From NCBI GenBank assembly GCA_934317185.1, contig CAKREJ010000014.1, forward strand, positions 1 to 27,022: 27,022 bases of DNA, given 5' to 3'. Numbering within the stretch: the stretch's first letter is position 1; every line of letters starts with the position of its first letter. A program made the translations under genes and the position numbers. The DNA is from an uncultured Anaerobutyricum sp. GTDB taxonomy: Bacteria; Bacillota; Clostridia; Lachnospirales; Lachnospiraceae. Under the pieces are notes generated by a model that searched no databases, was not told the origin of the DNA, and saw nothing but the letters and a program-made list of their open reading frames with translations. This document shows positions 24,879 to 27,022 of this stretch, piece after piece.

Positions 24879-26672
24879 ATGGCTGAATCCATGAAAGGAT
24901 TGAAAAGATCCCATAGATGTACAGAAGTTTCCAGCGAAAATATCGGGGAAACTGTTACTCTTATGGGATGGGTGCAGAAAAGAAGAAATCTGGGAAGTCT
25001 GATTTTTGTTGATTTACGTGACAGAAGTGGATTGATCCAGTTATATTTTGAAGAAGAAACAATTGGTGAGGAAGGATTTCAAAAAGCAGGCTCCTTAAGA
25101 GCAGAATTTGTTATTGCTGTAACCGGAACCGTAGAAAAACGAAGCGGAGCAGTTAATGAAAACCTTGAGACAGGTGACATTGAAGTAAAGGTGAACAGTA
25201 TTCGTATTTTATCTGAATCAGAAACACCACCATTTCCAATTGATGCAGACATCACAGTCAAGGACGAACTTCGTCTGAAATATCGTTTCCTTGATTTAAG
25301 ACGTCCAAATATTCAGAAAAACCTCATGATGAGAAGTAAGGTGGCAACTCTTACAAGACAGTTCCTTGCGAATGAAGGATTTTTAGAAATCGAGACACCT
25401 ATGCTTACAAGAAGTACACCAGAGGGGGCAAGAGATTACCTTGTACCAAGCCGTGTACATCCAGGAAGTTTTTACGCTCTGCCACAGTCACCACAGCTTT
25501 TCAAGCAGTTGTTAATGTGCTCTGGTTATGACCGTTACTTCCAGCTTGCAAGATGCTTCCGAGATGAAGATTTGCGTGCAGATCGTCAACCGGAATTTAC
25601 ACAGATTGATATGGAATTATCTTTTGTTGATGTAGACGATGTTATTGATGTTAATGAAAGACTGCTTGCATATTTATTTAAGTTATGTCTAAACGTAGAA
25701 GTATCCCTTCCGATTCAGCGTATGACATGGCAGGATGCAATGGATTACTATGGCTCTGATAAGCCGGATCTTCGTTTTGATATGAAGATTCAGGATGTAT
25801 CTGAGCTTGTAAAAGAATGTGGATTTGGTGTGTTCTCCGGAGCAATTAAAGATGGCGGTATGGTTCGTGGACTTTGTGCAAAGGGACTTGGTGATGTTTC
25901 CAGCAAGAAAATGAAGCATATTGAGAAAACAGCGAAGGACTATGGTGCGAAAGGATTAGCATATATTCAGCTTAAATCGGACGGAACGATAAAATGTCCA
26001 TTCTCTAAATTTATGTCTGAAGAGGAGCTTCAGGCACTTGTTCAGGCTATGGGCGGTGAAACTGGCGACTTATTAGTGTTTGCAGCAGATAAGTTTAAAG
26101 TAGTATGCGATGTACTCGGTGCACTCCGTCTTAAATTTGCAGAAGAACTGAATCTTCTTGACAAATCCGATTATCGTTTTGTATGGATTACAGAATTCCC
26201 ATTACTGGAGTGGTCCGAGGAAGAGAATCGTTATACTGCGATGCACCATCCTTTCACTATGCCAATGGAAGAAGATTTAGATATGATTGATGCCGAGCCA
26301 GGCAAAGTACGTGCAAAAGCATATGATATTGTTTTAAATGGTACAGAAATTGGTGGCGGTAGTGTCAGAATTCATCAGAATGACATTCAGGAAAAGATGT
26401 TTGAATGTCTTGGTATTTCTAAAGAACAGGCACAGGAGAAGTTTGGCTTCCTTTTAGAAGCCTTTAAATATGGCGTTCCTCCACATGCAGGACTGGCATA
26501 TGGTCTTGACCGTCTTGTAATGCTTATGACAAAGGAAGATAGTATTAGAGATGTCATTGCATTCCCGAAGGTGAAGGATGCTTCCTGCCTGCTTACAGAT
26601 GCACCAAATACAGTAGATGATAAGCAGTTAGAGGAACTTTGCCTCGAAATTGAGATTCCAGAAAAGGAATAG
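24879..26672 (+). CDS. aspS: Aspartyl-tRNA synthetase
   Basis: Class II synthetase, 597 residues, bacterial type. N-terminal OB anticodon-binding domain (about 15-115; GWVQKRRNLGSLIFVDLRDRSG), motif 1 around RSKVATLTRQFLANEGFLEIETPML, motif 2 FRDEDLRADRQPEFTQID (about 226-243), a GAD insertion domain (about 300-420), and motif 3 GLAYGLDRLVMLM near the C-terminus. Whether it is discriminating or also charges tRNA-Asn cannot be judged by eye. TAGGAGG lies nine bases before the ATG. There is no T-box in the 33-base gap. Last gene of the rel cluster, followed by a strong terminator. Confidence 0.97.
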   Translation: MAESMKGLKRSHRCTEVSSENIGETVTLMGWVQKRRNLGSLIFVDLRDRSGLIQLYFEEETIGEEGFQKAGSLRAEFVIAVTGTVEKRSGAVNENLETGDIEVKVNSIRILSESETPPFPIDADITVKDELRLKYRFLDLRRPNIQKNLMMRSKVATLTRQFLANEGFLEIETPMLTRSTPEGARDYLVPSRVHPGSFYALPQSPQLFKQLLMCSGYDRYFQLARCFRDEDLRADRQPEFTQIDMELSFVDVDDVIDVNERLLAYLFKLCLNVEVSLPIQRMTWQDAMDYYGSDKPDLRFDMKIQDVSELVKECGFGVFSGAIKDGGMVRGLCAKGLGDVSSKKMKHIEKTAKDYGAKGLAYIQLKSDGTIKCPFSKFMSEEELQALVQAMGGETGDLLVFAADKFKVVCDVLGALRLKFAEELNLLDKSDYRFVWITEFPLLEWSEEENRYTAMHHPFTMPMEEDLDMIDAEPGKVRAKAYDIVLNGTEIGGGSVRIHQNDIQEKMFECLGISKEQAQEKFGFLLEAFKYGVPPHAGLAYGLDRLVMLMTKEDSIRDVIAFPKVKDASCLLTDAPNTVDDKQLEELCLEIEIPEKE

Positions 26673-26694
26673 TGATTTACCGTAGGTAAGACAG

Positions 26695-26739
26695 AAGTCC
26701 TCAGAAAGAGAAATATTCTTTCTGGGGACTTGTTTTTTT
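26695..26739 (+). terminator. Strong intrinsic terminator after aspS
   Basis: AAGTCCTCAGAAAGA (26695-26709) pairs with TCTTTCTGGGGACTT (26717-26731), 15 bp with one G-U and a 7-base loop, followed by GTTTTTTT (26732-26739). A textbook Rho-independent terminator closing the rel-aspS cluster. Confidence 0.93.
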
Positions 26740-26855
26740 ACTGGTGTGAGAAGATAGATTAAGTATATCAAATGGGAAATAATAATTCAGCTTAGCCAAA
26801 GACAGCTCCTAAAGTGGGAACCTACCTTGCCTGTGAAAAATATTATTAAAAAAGC

Positions 26856-26884
26856 TTGACGTAAATGTATTGTTGTGATATTAT
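26856..26884 (+). promoter_or_regulatory. Tandem promoter P1 at the right end
   Basis: TTGACG (26856-26861), 17-base spacer, TATTAT (26879-26884), with the start region GTTGCAC (26892-26898). The 115 bases between the aspS terminator and this promoter contain no gene or clear hairpin. Confidence 0.75.
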
Positions 26885-26959
26885 AACATACGTTGCACAT
26901 GAGAACGCATTGATTTGAAAGAAATTGGAAAGAAAATCTTCAAAAAAATGAAAAAGTTC

Positions 26960-26988
26960 TTGACAAGATAAAAGATGTGTGATAAGAT
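26960..26988 (+). promoter_or_regulatory. Tandem promoter P2 at the right end
   Basis: TTGACA (26960-26965), 17-base spacer, TAAGAT (26983-26988), with the start region GTTGCAC (26995-27001). It repeats the P1 layout 104 bases downstream. The transcript runs off the window; no start codon with a ribosome binding site is seen in the remaining bases. Confidence 0.8.
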
Positions 26989-27022
26989 ATAAAAGTTGCA
27001 CGACATAAGAGAACAACTTCTT

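Overview
The window is low-GC chromosomal DNA that looks like a gut Firmicute of the Lachnospiraceae (Clostridia, cluster XIVa). This rests on strong AGGAGG-type ribosome binding sites, AT-rich sigma-A promoters, one-piece pyruvate carboxylase, split PyrB/PyrI, the Clostridia gene order rel - metallo-hydrolase - hemZ - aspS, a short-type HisRS, and a Csp-like subtilase of the kind found in spore formers. The genus cannot be fixed from the sequence alone. No transposase, integrase, phage gene or CRISPR array was seen; the content is core metabolism and translation.

Layout. 1-1892: a partial palindromic repeat, a 56-residue helix-turn-helix protein on the minus strand (81-251), a small protein of unknown function (666-995) and a YigZ/IMPACT protein, ending in a hairpin shared with convergent typA/bipA (minus, 1920-3755). 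4071-6696: a double-OB-fold SSB-like protein, hisS and a CobO/BtuR-type ATP:corrinoid adenosyltransferase. 6735-8411: dapA-dapB, the first two committed steps to diaminopimelate and lysine, closed by a large palindromic repeat. 8740-12369: pyruvate carboxylase behind a consensus promoter. 12657-14504: an S8 subtilase on the minus strand. 14549-15080: a 532-bp nested palindromic block holding two inverted copies of the repeat. 15129-16968: dtd and a eukaryotic-type NADP isocitrate dehydrogenase. 17274-18155: a DUF2156 protein. 18242-19657: pyrB-pyrI. 19754-26739: rel, a metallo-beta-lactamase-fold hydrolase, hemZ, an HD-GYP protein and aspS, closed by a strong intrinsic terminator. 26856-27022: two tandem sigma-A promoters with near-identical start regions and no gene before the edge, probably heading an rRNA or other stable-RNA operon.

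How the genes fit together. Pyruvate carboxylase supplies oxaloacetate; aspartate derived from it feeds DapA/DapB and the PyrBI transcarbamoylase, and oxaloacetate with isocitrate dehydrogenase leads to 2-oxoglutarate and glutamate. HisRS, AspRS, D-aminoacyl-tRNA deacylase, BipA and Rel serve translation, its quality control and the amino-acid starvation response.

The least explained content is a family of four intergenic palindromic elements (1-92 partial, 8405-8594, 14549-14830, 14895-15080). They share a conserved, asymmetric core inside long perfect stems. Stem sequence differs between copies while pairing is kept, and two copies lie exactly over the stop codon of the neighbouring gene. 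This is the best candidate here for an undescribed element.
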